DNA of 10,241 nt from Pseudomonadota bacterium (lineage in GTDB: Bacteria; Pseudomonadota; Gammaproteobacteria; Burkholderiales; Burkholderiaceae), in the NCBI GenBank assembly GCA_023441105.1, contig JAEZQX010000397.1:1-10241 (forward strand), written 5' to 3'. This document shows positions 1-8,372 of this stretch, one piece after another. Made by a program: the position numbers and the translations under genes. Each line of letters starts with the position of its first letter. The stretch's first letter is position 1. The notes under the pieces are model-generated. The model was not told the origin of the DNA. It was given only the letters and a program-made list of their open reading frames with translations, and did not search any database.

Positions 1-1825
<1,825 letters not shown>

Positions 1826-1829
1826 TCGC

Positions 1830-2711
1830 GTGCCGACCTCGGCCCTGGCGCTGGTCGTCCTTGCCGGCCTGATCCACGCCTGCTGGAACATCGTCGCCAA
1901 GAAGATCGGCGGTGACGCGCGCTTCGCCTTCTTCAGCGGCTTCCTGCTGATGCTGGTGTGGGCTCCGCTCGGGCTGTGGCTGTCCTGGCAGCAGGTGCCC
2001 GGGTGGGGCTGGCCGGAGCTCGCCGTGGTGACGGTGAGCGGCGCGCTGCATGTCGGCTACTACCTGGTGCTGCTGCGCGGCTATCGCGAGGCCGACCTGA
2101 CGGTGGTCTATCCGCTTGCCCGCGGCTCGGGCCCGCTGCTGTCGTCGACGATGGCCATCCTGTTCCTCGGCGAGCAGCTGTCGGCACTCGGCGCGGTCGG
2201 CATCGCGGGTGTGGTCGGCGGCGTGTTCCTCGTCGCCGGCGGGCCGTCGCTGTTCCGGGCGGCGCACGACCCGGCAAAGCGCCAGCGCGTGCGGGCCGGC
2301 GTCTTCTTCGGCCTGGTTACCGGCGTGTTCATCTCGGCCTATACCGTGGTCGACGGCTGGGGCGTGAAAGTGCTGGGGATGTCGCCGATCCTGGTCGACT
2401 ACCTGGGCAACCTGGTCCGGCTGGCGATCCTGCTGCCGGTGATCTACCCGCTGAGGAAGGGACTGCGCGACGTGTTCCGGGCGCAGTGGAAGGGCGCGTT
2501 GCTGGTAGCCGCCATCAGCCCGATCTCCTATGTCCTCGTTCTCTATGCGATGCAGGTGGCGCCGCTCTCGCATGTGGCGCCGGCGCGCGAGGTCTCGATG
2601 CTGTTCGCGGCGCTGATCGGCGGCCACCTGCTGTCCGAAGGCGACCGGGTGATGCGCGTGCTGGGTGCGGCCTGCATCGCGGCGGGGGTGATGGCGCTGG
2701 CGCTGGGATAG
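1830..2711 (+). CDS. EamA/DMT-superfamily transporter
   Basis: This is a 293-residue inner-membrane protein of the drug/metabolite transporter superfamily, with the usual length and about ten hydrophobic helices. Two EamA repeats are visible, near residues 5-136 and 157-291. The first contains HACWN (16-20) and the READLTVVYPLARG region (86-99). The second ends with the conserved helix pair starting around SHVAPAREVS (247-256). The GTG start at 1830 was chosen because the N-terminal helix begins right after it, whereas upstream in-frame sequence is the arginine-rich shadow of the ABC gene. No strong Shine-Dalgarno sequence is seen. With only 4 bases after the ABC stop, translation is probably coupled. 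Members move small metabolites, often outward; the substrate is unknown. It may work with the ABC exporter, but only position supports that. Confidence 0.92.
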   Translation: MPTSALALVVLAGLIHACWNIVAKKIGGDARFAFFSGFLLMLVWAPLGLWLSWQQVPGWGWPELAVVTVSGALHVGYYLVLLRGYREADLTVVYPLARGSGPLLSSTMAILFLGEQLSALGAVGIAGVVGGVFLVAGGPSLFRAAHDPAKRQRVRAGVFFGLVTGVFISAYTVVDGWGVKVLGMSPILVDYLGNLVRLAILLPVIYPLRKGLRDVFRAQWKGALLVAAISPISYVLVLYAMQVAPLSHVAPAREVSMLFAALIGGHLLSEGDRVMRVLGAACIAAGVMALALG

Positions 2712-2749
2712 ATCGCCACCGGCCAGTCGCTCCGCGTCAGAGCAGCGAC
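2712..2749. terminator. Possible weak hairpin between convergent genes
   Basis: Only 25 bases separate the stop codons of the EamA gene (+) and the DctM-type gene (-). A 6-bp inverted repeat, GTCGCT (2726-2731) with AGCGAC (2744-2749), overlaps the DctM-type stop codon and has a 12-base loop. There is no T-run on either side, so intrinsic termination is doubtful. Confidence 0.2.
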
Positions 2750-4041
2750 GGCAGCCAGGTTGCGAGTGGCGGCCAGGCGTAGATCAGCCAGGCGACCAGC
2801 AGGATCAGGAACCAGTACGGCATCGCGCCCAGGAAGATCTCGCTGACCTGGATGTCGCGATCCGGAATCGCCGCCTTGACGACGAACACCCCGATGCCGA
2901 ACGGCGGGGTGAGCACGCCGGCCTCGATCACCAGGATGCCGATGAGCGCGAAGACGATGGGATCGACGCCCAGTTCCGATGCCAGGGGCCAGAAGATCGG
3001 CACGGTCAGCAGCATGATCGAAATGCTGTCGATCATGCAGCCGAGGACGAACCAGACGGCGACCATGAACAGCAGCGTGCCGCCGGTGCCCAGGCCCATG
3101 CCCTCGAGGAGTGCCTGGACTTCCTGCGGGATGCCGTTCAGCGCAATCAGCTTGGTGTAGATCGTCGCCGCCATCAACAGCAGCATGATCGGCGTGACGG
3201 TGCGGCCGGATTCGACGAAGGCATCGAAGAGCCCGCGCCAGCGCATACCCTTCGCCGCGGCCAGGACGCCGGCACAGACGAGGCCGATGGCGCTGCCTTC
3301 GGTCGGGGTGAAGAAGCCCAGCCAGATGCCGCCCAGGGTGACGACGATCAGGATGCCCACCCCCAGGGCGCCGCCGATCTGCCCGCCGGTCAGCGGCACG
3401 ACGGCAGTCGCTGCGGCTTCCTCGGGCGCCGCTTGCGGCCGTGCCTTCGCGTACACGATGCAGTAGACGGCATACATCAGGGCGAGCAGGATGCCGGGAA
3501 GCACGCCGGCGGCGAACAGCTTGCCGACGGACTGCTCCGTGAGGATCGCCCAGACGATCATGAACACCGACGGCGGGATCAGGAGCCCCAGGACGGAGCT
3601 GCCGGCGATGCAACCGGTGGCGAAGCTGCGGCTGTAGCGACTCTCGCGCATGGCGGGATAGGCGACGTGGCTGAATGCCGCGGCCGCCGCGATGCCGACA
3701 CCGGTGACTGCGGCGAAGACGGCATTGCCCCCGACCGTCGCGACCGCGAGGCGCCCTGGCACCCCGCGCAGGAAGCGATTGACCACGTTGAAGAGATCGG
3801 CCGCGGCACCGCAGTGCGCGATCAGCATCCCCATGACGGTGAAGCAGGGGATGACGACGAAGTTGTACTCCTTGATGCCGGACAGCGCGGTCTGTTGCAG
3901 CAGGTTGATCATCGGCTCCATGCCGCCCAGCGCGAAATAGAGGCCCAGCGCGGCGGCGGCGGCGAAGGCGAAGACGATCGGCACGCCGATCACGACGAGC
4001 ACGGCAAGGGCGATGAGGCCGCCCCACATTTCGAGTATCAC
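2737..4041 (-). CDS. TRAP transporter large permease subunit (DctM type)
   Basis: This is the ion-coupled translocation subunit of a TRAP transporter, 434 residues, the usual length, with about a dozen hydrophobic segments. Family landmarks seen: LIPPS (154-158), FFTPTEGS (243-250), the DSISIMLLTVPIFWP segment (338-352) and LTPPFGIG (377-384). The GTG start at 4041 was chosen because GGGGGA sits 7 bases upstream. The ATG four codons further in (4029) would be too far from that site. Longer in-frame sequence upstream is only the shadow of the small-permease gene. It is the last gene of the operon, 14 bases after the DctQ-type stop. It works with the DctQ-type and DctP-type proteins encoded upstream. 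Family assignment is firm; the substrate is unknown. Confidence 0.96.
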   Translation of the reverse strand: MILEMWGGLIALAVLVVIGVPIVFAFAAAAALGLYFALGGMEPMINLLQQTALSGIKEYNFVVIPCFTVMGMLIAHCGAAADLFNVVNRFLRGVPGRLAVATVGGNAVFAAVTGVGIAAAAAFSHVAYPAMRESRYSRSFATGCIAGSSVLGLLIPPSVFMIVWAILTEQSVGKLFAAGVLPGILLALMYAVYCIVYAKARPQAAPEEAAATAVVPLTGGQIGGALGVGILIVVTLGGIWLGFFTPTEGSAIGLVCAGVLAAAKGMRWRGLFDAFVESGRTVTPIMLLLMAATIYTKLIALNGIPQEVQALLEGMGLGTGGTLLFMVAVWFVLGCMIDSISIMLLTVPIFWPLASELGVDPIVFALIGILVIEAGVLTPPFGIGVFVVKAAIPDRDIQVSEIFLGAMPYWFLILLVAWLIYAWPPLATWLPSLL

Positions 4042-4048
4042 GATATCG

Positions 4049-4054
4049 TCCCCC
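4049..4054 (-). promoter_or_regulatory. Ribosome binding site of DctM-type gene
   Basis: GGGGGA on the minus strand lies 7 bases before the GTG at 4041, within the 14-base gap after the DctQ-type TAG. It decides the GTG start over the downstream ATG. Confidence 0.75.
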
Positions 4055-4055
4055 G

Positions 4056-4562
4056 CTATTGGGGCAGTTGCTCGTCGGGCGCGCGCAGGCGTCCGCGAAT
4101 CCCTTCGGCGCAGAAGCCGATGCATACCAGCGCTGCGACCACCCAGAGGAGGATGCTGCCGAAGCGCAAGGGCCAGGCCGGGATCCGGAAGGCGTCGTTG
4201 CCGAAGAACTCCTTCGCCGCCCAGCCCGACAAGGCCGGTTCCCAGGAAGCAACGATCATCGCCAGGAAGAACGCTCCGCCCAGCAGATAGGCCAGGGCAT
4301 TGAAATGGCTGCGCAGCAGGGGCGGCAGGCGGTCGATGAAGAACGTCACCCGCAACAGCTTGCGGTGGCGGATCACGTATGGCGCCTGCAGGTAGGTCAA
4401 CAGGACCAGTGCAACCGAGGCCAGTTCGGCGGTTCCCGCGAACGGCCGGTTGAAGAGCAGCCGTCCGGCGACGTCGTAGCAGATCACGACGGTGATGCCA
4501 ATCAGCAGGCAGGCGCCCGCGACATGCAGGCCGAGCAGCGCCCGGTCCATCCATTGCTTCAT
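4056..4562 (-). CDS. TRAP transporter small permease subunit (DctQ type)
   Basis: This is the small membrane subunit of the TRAP transporter, 168 residues with four predicted helices (about 9-30, 45-65, 85-106 and 133-152), as is typical of the family. Visible family features are the RLLFNRPFAGTAELAS stretch (34-49), the HRKLLRV motif after helix 2 (66-72) and IPAWPLRFG (127-135) leading into helix 4. The ATG at 4562 has AGGA 7 bases upstream. It is also the second ATG of an ATGA overlap with a mini-ORF filling the gap behind the MFS gene. The stop is TAG at 4056-4058. It should form the membrane complex with the DctM-type protein immediately downstream. Confident by motif, topology and position. 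Confidence 0.94.
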   Translation of the reverse strand: MKQWMDRALLGLHVAGACLLIGITVVICYDVAGRLLFNRPFAGTAELASVALVLLTYLQAPYVIRHRKLLRVTFFIDRLPPLLRSHFNALAYLLGGAFFLAMIVASWEPALSGWAAKEFFGNDAFRIPAWPLRFGSILLWVVAALVCIGFCAEGIRGRLRAPDEQLPQ

Positions 4563-4608
4563 TGTCCTTTCCTCATGCTTGAAGTCATGCGCGCGCCGGA
4601 GCGCTCAT
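4559..4608 (-). other. Two mini-ORFs tiling the MFS-DctQ gap through ATGA overlaps
   Basis: Read on the minus strand, ATG at 4608 overlaps the MFS stop TGA (4607-4605) and encodes MSAPARA before TGA at 4587-4585. That stop overlaps a second ATG (4588-4586), which encodes MTSSMRKGQ before TGA at 4561-4559. This last stop overlaps the DctQ-type ATG (4562-4560). Stop and start therefore touch three times in a row across the 42-base gap. The arrangement also creates the direct repeat TCATGCGCG (+ strand, 4585-4593 and 4605-4613). It could allow ribosomes to terminate and reinitiate stepwise from the MFS gene to the DctQ-type gene. The peptides show no recognisable function, and chance cannot be excluded. 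Confidence 0.4.
4570..4573 (-). promoter_or_regulatory. Ribosome binding site of DctQ-type gene
   Basis: AGGA on the minus strand lies 7 bases before the ATG at 4562; the purine-rich run AGGAAAGGA continues toward the start. This gives the gene its own initiation signal in addition to any coupling. Confidence 0.65.
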
Positions 4609-5855
4609 GCGCGGGCGCCGGGGCGCGCGCAGGCGGCCGCGGCGGCGGGGGGTGCCGGTTGTGGATCGCGCCGGCCGATGGCCAGCATGGCGAAGCCGAA
4701 CAGCATCATCGGCAGCATCACCGCGGCCAGCTTCACGGCCGGTTGGGCCGGCACCATGGCAGCGACCGCGCACAGCGCGGCGCCGGCAAGCATCGGCATC
4801 ATGCCGGTCACCGCGGCTGCCATGCCGGCACGGCTCGGCATGGCCTGCATGATCCTGCCGATCGCCGCCGGGAAGATCAGCCCGTGACCCAACGAGTACA
4901 CGAGCAGGCCGAGGCCCCACAGCGTGGCAGTGGGGTACAGGGCACAGAGCGCCATGAGGATGACGCCGGCCGCCGCGACCATCGCGCCCAACAGGCAGAG
5001 GCGCGGCAAGCCGATGCGCCCGGCCATGGCCGCAACGGCAAGGTTGCCGCACAGGAAACCGAGGTAGGTGCCACCCATCAGGAGGGCGACGCCGCGGTCG
5101 CCGAAGCCGATCGTATCGCGCAGAGCCGCGGGGACGATGGCGATCATCACGAAGAAGAGCGAGCCGAACGCCGCGAACGACAAGGCCGTCCATCGCGAAG
5201 GACGGTGCCGCCACAACGCCGCCAGGCTGCCGAGCCCCGGAGCGACGGTGTCGGCAGGGCGGGTTTCCACCTGCATCACCAGGGTGGCGGCAACCGCGAG
5301 CAAAGCCAGGCACGGCAGGAGGCCCAGCACGACCCGCCAATCGGCCAGCGTGAGCAACCACCATCCGAGCACCGGCGCGAGCGCCGGCATGAAGGCGAAG
5401 GCCGCCGAGATGACCGCCATACCCCGCTGCAGCGCCTGCCCTGTCGCCAGGTCGCGCAGCACGGCGCGAGGAACGACCAGCGCGACGCTGAACCCGAGGC
5501 CGGCCACGGCCCGGCCGGCCCAGAGCGTCGCACCGTCGGTGGCGAGGCAGGAGAGCAGGCCGCCGGCAGCACCCGTGGCAAGTCCGGCGAGCAGCGTCGG
5601 CCGCCGGCCCCACCGGTCAGCGGCGATACCGGCCAGGGGCTGGCCCAGCGCGAGGCCGAGGGCATACAGGCCGATGGTCGACATGCCGTCGGCCCCGCCG
5701 AGCGCCAACGCTGCCCCGATCGAGCGATCCAGCGGGATGGCGAGATTCAACCCCAGGGGCGGCAGGCAGGAAACCGCCGTCAGCCAGACCAGCCACCTGC
5801 CTAGTGAGCGAGACCCTCGACCGGACACCGGATCCGCGGCGTCCGATCGTCTCAC
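4605..5855 (-). CDS. MFS transporter, Bcr/CflA-like (drug:H+ antiporter type)
   Basis: This is a 416-residue inner-membrane protein with about twelve hydrophobic helices. Motif A of the major facilitator superfamily is clear: GIAADRWGRR (76-85), between helices 2 and 3. VPRAVLRD (128-135) and APVLGWWLL (160-168) match the helix 4-5 pattern of Bcr/CflA efflux proteins, which export small molecules by proton antiport. The GTG start at 5855 overlaps the DctP-type stop by 4 bases (GTGA), so translation is probably coupled; only a weak Shine-Dalgarno match lies upstream. The tail after about residue 396 is Ala/Pro-rich and probably disordered. The position is unusual: it separates the TRAP binding protein from its two permease genes. 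It may export the imported compound or a product, which is inference from context. Confidence 0.93.
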   Translation of the reverse strand: MRRSDAADPVSGRGSRSLGRWLVWLTAVSCLPPLGLNLAIPLDRSIGAALALGGADGMSTIGLYALGLALGQPLAGIAADRWGRRPTLLAGLATGAAGGLLSCLATDGATLWAGRAVAGLGFSVALVVPRAVLRDLATGQALQRGMAVISAAFAFMPALAPVLGWWLLTLADWRVVLGLLPCLALLAVAATLVMQVETRPADTVAPGLGSLAALWRHRPSRWTALSFAAFGSLFFVMIAIVPAALRDTIGFGDRGVALLMGGTYLGFLCGNLAVAAMAGRIGLPRLCLLGAMVAAAGVILMALCALYPTATLWGLGLLVYSLGHGLIFPAAIGRIMQAMPSRAGMAAAVTGMMPMLAGAALCAVAAMVPAQPAVKLAAVMLPMMLFGFAMLAIGRRDPQPAPPAAAAACARPGARA

Positions 5856-6904
5856 AGCGGGTAATCCGCCGGGAACCTGTAGCCGGCTTCACCCAGGAAC
5901 TTCACGTAGGTCTTCAGCACCTTGGTGGCGGGCAGCCCCTTGGCGTCGAGTTCCCTGGCGGAGCGTCCGGGAAGGTCCTTCAGCAGCGCCGCCCAGCGCG
6001 CCCGCTCGGCGTCCGGGAGCGTGTTGACCTGCACGCCGGCCCCCTTGACCTTCTGCTCGACGTCCAGGTCGCGCTGCTTGCTCAGCTCGGCGACCTGCAT
6101 CGCCGATTCGGCGGCAACCTCGTCGATGATCGCCACGACTTCCGGCGGCAGCTTCGCCCGCGTCTCGAGATTCATGAAGGCGACCAGGGTGCTGAGCGAG
6201 CCGAAACCGGTCTTGGTGAAGACCTTGGCGACCTCCTGCAGCTTGAAGGCATCGAGCCCCGACATGTAGAACAGGCTGCCGTCGGCGAGTCCATTCTGGA
6301 GGGCCTGGTAGTGCTCGCCGATGCCGAGCGTCACCGGGGCCGAGTCGACGGCCATGAACAGCGGCGCGTTGGTGCCGGCGAGGGCGATCCGCTTGCCCTT
6401 GAGGTCGTCGATGGTCTTCCAGTCGAATTTCGAGGTGAGCCCGTACGCCTCGGATGTCATGGCGGCCAGGACCATGGCGTTGTACGGCTTCATGCTCGCC
6501 TGCAGCTCCGGCACCTCCTGGAGCATCCGGTTCGAAACCTTCTGCTGCAGGACCGGATCGGGAGAGGTGAACGGCATGTAGGCGCTGTAGTTGAGCAGCC
6601 CGGCGCGCGACTGCTCGAAGCCGATCGGCGAAAGGCCGATGTCCAGGGTACCTTTCTGAACCGCCTCGATGACGCCATCCACCTTGGCGACGCTGCCGCC
6701 CCAAGCCTTGATGAACCGCACCTGGTGTGGCGTCTTCTCCTTGACCCGCTTCGCGACCTCCGTGGCGAAGTACTTGTCGAACACGCCGACGTAGGTCAGG
6801 CCGGTGGTGTGGCCGCCGCCCATGCGCAGCGTGAAGTTGTCAGCCAGGGCCAATGTCGGCGCGGCTGCGGTAAGCATCAGGCACAGAAGCTTATTGAGTT
6901 TCAA
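5852..6904 (-). CDS. TRAP transporter solute-binding protein (DctP type)
   Basis: This is a periplasmic substrate-capture protein, 350 residues. Residues 1-21 form a Sec signal peptide (KLNKLL basic start, hydrophobic core, ALA before D22). The mature part shows the DctP fold markers: WGGSVAKVDGVIEAVQKGTLDIG (69-90, given here only as a region), DDLKGKRIAL (166-175) and ALQNGLADGS (201-210). In characterised TRAP binding proteins such as SiaP, an arginine a few residues after LKG binds the ligand carboxylate. By hand alignment A174 falls at that place, which may be a subfamily trait or mean a different ligand. The TTG start at 6904 is supported by GGAG 7 bases upstream, the complete signal peptide and the TTGA overlap with the hydrolase stop. 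Starting at a later Met would destroy the signal peptide. Confidence 0.95.
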   Translation of the reverse strand: MKLNKLLCLMLTAAAPTLALADNFTLRMGGGHTTGLTYVGVFDKYFATEVAKRVKEKTPHQVRFIKAWGGSVAKVDGVIEAVQKGTLDIGLSPIGFEQSRAGLLNYSAYMPFTSPDPVLQQKVSNRMLQEVPELQASMKPYNAMVLAAMTSEAYGLTSKFDWKTIDDLKGKRIALAGTNAPLFMAVDSAPVTLGIGEHYQALQNGLADGSLFYMSGLDAFKLQEVAKVFTKTGFGSLSTLVAFMNLETRAKLPPEVVAIIDEVAAESAMQVAELSKQRDLDVEQKVKGAGVQVNTLPDAERARWAALLKDLPGRSARELDAKGLPATKVLKTYVKFLGEAGYRFPADYPL

Positions 6905-7719
6905 CGCTTGTCTCCGTTGGTTGATTGATCCAGGATCTCGAGGACCAGGTGCTCGTAGGCATCGGGGTTGAGGAGATGCGGGTAGTGTCCACCTCGTTCC
7001 AGGGTCACCTGCCGCGAGCCGGGATAGCGCTGCCGCAGCCTCTCCTGTACCGGCGCCGGGATCAGCGGATCATCAGCACAGTCGAGGATGGTCACGGACC
7101 CGGGTGTCAGCGGCAGCGGCGGGCAGGGCAGGGCGTTCACCACCCCGACGAAGCGCGCTTTCAGGTTGGCCGCGCTCTGGCGGCTCGCCAGCATGAGTTG
7201 CTGCAGGCGCTGCAGGGGCGAGCCGGGCGCTGCTTCCACCCGACGCAGCCACTGCCGATGCAGTTCCTCGTCCGGCACCGCGGTGACGTAGTCGCGGTCG
7301 AACAGGGGATTGTCCGCCAGGTCCTTGCCCTCGACGAAGCCGTTGCCGATCACGAGGGACTTCACGCGGCGTGGATGCCTCAGCGCCAGGAACTGCGACC
7401 ACCAGGCGGCGAATGAAGAGCCCACCACGACGGCCGCTTCGATGGCCAGGTGATCCATCAGCGCAGCAAGCCCATCGGCGAGTGCGGACGGCTCGCTGAT
7501 GGCCGGATACGTCACTGCGACCAGGCGGGCGCGCCTGCCGAGCGCCTGCAGCGTCGGAGCAAACATCGCGCCGTCGCCGACCGAGCCCGGGAGCAGGATC
7601 GCCACTGGGCCCGCCGACGCCGTGTCGAGCCAGCGCCATTCATGACCGTCGACGACCAGCGACTGCCATTGATGGCGCTTCTCGACCGACGCCAGGATGT
7701 CGATCAGCGTGTCGTTCAA
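6901..7719 (-). CDS. Alpha/beta hydrolase, maspardin-like
   Basis: This is a 272-residue cytoplasmic protein without a signal peptide or membrane helices. Alpha/beta-hydrolase landmarks are an oxyanion-loop-like LLPGSVGDG (42-50), the nucleophile elbow VVVGSSFAA (97-105) with S102, the acid candidates D216/D217 in CADDPLIP, and H245 in ERGGHYPHLL. The elbow reads G-S-S-F-A, so the last Gly of GxSxG is Ala. From memory, the order LLPG, YP, DG...L.DHL, RV.SLVI.N.F, VTI.D and GG.(Y/F)P.L resembles maspardin (SPG21)-like hydrolases. The TTG start at 7719 has GAAGG 6 bases upstream and forms a TTGA overlap with the cupin stop. It probably hydrolyses an ester, lactone or C-C bond in a compound handled by this operon, but the substrate is not determinable. 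Confidence 0.88.
   Translation of the reverse strand: MNDTLIDILASVEKRHQWQSLVVDGHEWRWLDTASAGPVAILLPGSVGDGAMFAPTLQALGRRARLVAVTYPAISEPSALADGLAALMDHLAIEAAVVVGSSFAAWWSQFLALRHPRRVKSLVIGNGFVEGKDLADNPLFDRDYVTAVPDEELHRQWLRRVEAAPGSPLQRLQQLMLASRQSAANLKARFVGVVNALPCPPLPLTPGSVTILDCADDPLIPAPVQERLRQRYPGSRQVTLERGGHYPHLLNPDAYEHLVLEILDQSTNGDKR
6912..6915 (-). promoter_or_regulatory. Ribosome binding site of DctP-type gene
   Basis: GGAG on the minus strand, 7 bases before TTG 6904, within the end of the hydrolase gene. It supports the rare TTG start. Confidence 0.7.
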
Positions 7720-8276
7720 AACTTGCCTTCGGCGTCCACGAAGCCCTTCGCCTTCAGCTCGTCCATCGCGTCGGGCGAGAACTCCGCCTTCGGCACGTTG
7801 CCGCCGATGACGAAGAGCAGCCAGTGGGTGGTGTCCGGTTCGTCGTGGGTGACGTTCTCGAAGCGGCGCTGCACGCCGGCGGGAAAGGAGATGACATCGC
7901 GCGGACCCAACTCGAAAGCCTCGACCTTGCCGTCCACCTCCCAGGAGCATTGCCACCGCCCGCTAATCGGCATGAAGGTCTCGTTGGTGTCGTGGTTGTG
8001 CATCATCGGCCCTTTGCCCGGGGCCGCTTCGCAGAACCCCATGTTGAAGCCTTCGTTGATCTTGATGGCAGCGCTCTCGGCAGCGCGCGCCCCGACCGGC
8101 GAATGCATCGCGGCGTCGCCTTCCGGACGCTGGAAGCCGATGACGTTGTAGAGCTTGCGGATCGCCGATGGATACTTGCTGTCCGGCAGACCGCCGTCGT
8201 GTCCGACGAGATCCTTGAAGAGCGCGACGCGCTTGCGCATTTCTTCGCGGGTGACTCGGATGTTGGGTAATGTCAT
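7716..8276 (-). CDS. Cupin-domain protein
   Basis: This is a 186-residue soluble protein with a single cupin barrel in its middle and an N-terminal extension of about 70 residues. Cupin motif 1 is HNHDTNETFMPISG, with metal-ligand candidates H93, H95 and E99 and Gly106. Motif 2 is GPRDVISFPAGVQRRFEN (124-141). There the usual histidine ligand is replaced by R137, so a metal, if bound, lacks its fourth protein ligand. The ATG at 8276 is chosen because AAGGAG lies 6 bases upstream; an in-frame ATG at 8297 has no such signal. It is the first gene of the operon, and its stop overlaps the hydrolase start. Cupins of this kind may be small dioxygenases, isomerases or ligand sensors. No activity can be assigned. 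Confidence 0.9.
   Translation of the reverse strand: MTLPNIRVTREEMRKRVALFKDLVGHDGGLPDSKYPSAIRKLYNVIGFQRPEGDAAMHSPVGARAAESAAIKINEGFNMGFCEAAPGKGPMMHNHDTNETFMPISGRWQCSWEVDGKVEAFELGPRDVISFPAGVQRRFENVTHDEPDTTHWLLFVIGGNVPKAEFSPDAMDELKAKGFVDAEGKF
7726..7730 (-). promoter_or_regulatory. Ribosome binding site of hydrolase gene
   Basis: GAAGG on the minus strand, 6 bases before TTG 7719, inside the last codons of the cupin gene. It supports the TTG start; no ATG lies nearby in frame. Confidence 0.6.
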
Positions 8277-8282
8277 TGAGGT

Positions 8283-8288
8283 CTCCTT
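8283..8288 (-). promoter_or_regulatory. Ribosome binding site of cupin gene
   Basis: AAGGAG on the minus strand, 6 bases before ATG 8276. It is a near-consensus site and decides this start over the upstream in-frame ATG at 8297. Confidence 0.8.
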
Positions 8289-8332
8289 GCGACTCATGGA
8301 CGAACGGCGCACGTTCCCGCGTCCGGGGCGCG

Positions 8333-8362
8333 ATTAGCGCATGGCTTCTGCCGCGGCTGCAA
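8333..8362 (-). promoter_or_regulatory. Weak candidate promoter of the cupin-TRAP operon
   Basis: On the minus strand, TTGCAG (8362-8357) and GCTAAT (8338-8333) are separated by 18 bases. They match the sigma-70 consensus hexamers at 3 of 6 and 4 of 6 positions. Such a weak promoter would need an activator, and the CGATA dyad lies just upstream of it. Confidence 0.3.
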
Positions 8363-8372
8363 TCCGCCTCGC

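Noticed and set aside
4042..4554. Extension of the DctM-type gene upstream to 4554, which would suggest a fused TRAP permease.
   Set aside because: The extra residues are a shifted-frame reading of the DctQ-type gene and are not hydrophobic helices. A strong ribosome binding site marks GTG 4041, so the permeases are separate genes.
4585..4613. Direct repeat TCATGCGCG as possible insertion-site duplication or regulator half-sites.
   Set aside because: No mobile element lies between the copies, and the repeats are explained at least as well by the overlapping stop and start codons of the mini-ORFs.
4059..5804. A 581-codon open frame on the + strand opposite the MFS and DctQ-type genes.
   Set aside because: Its translation is dominated by Gln, His, Arg, Glu and Gly with no domain or hydrophobic core, as expected for the antisense of GC-rich membrane-protein genes. 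The minus-strand genes have clear family motifs.
5804..6928. A 374-codon open frame on the + strand opposite the DctP-type gene.
   Set aside because: The minus-strand protein has a signal peptide and TRAP motifs and a ribosome binding site. The antisense frame shows no recognisable fold, only composition bias.
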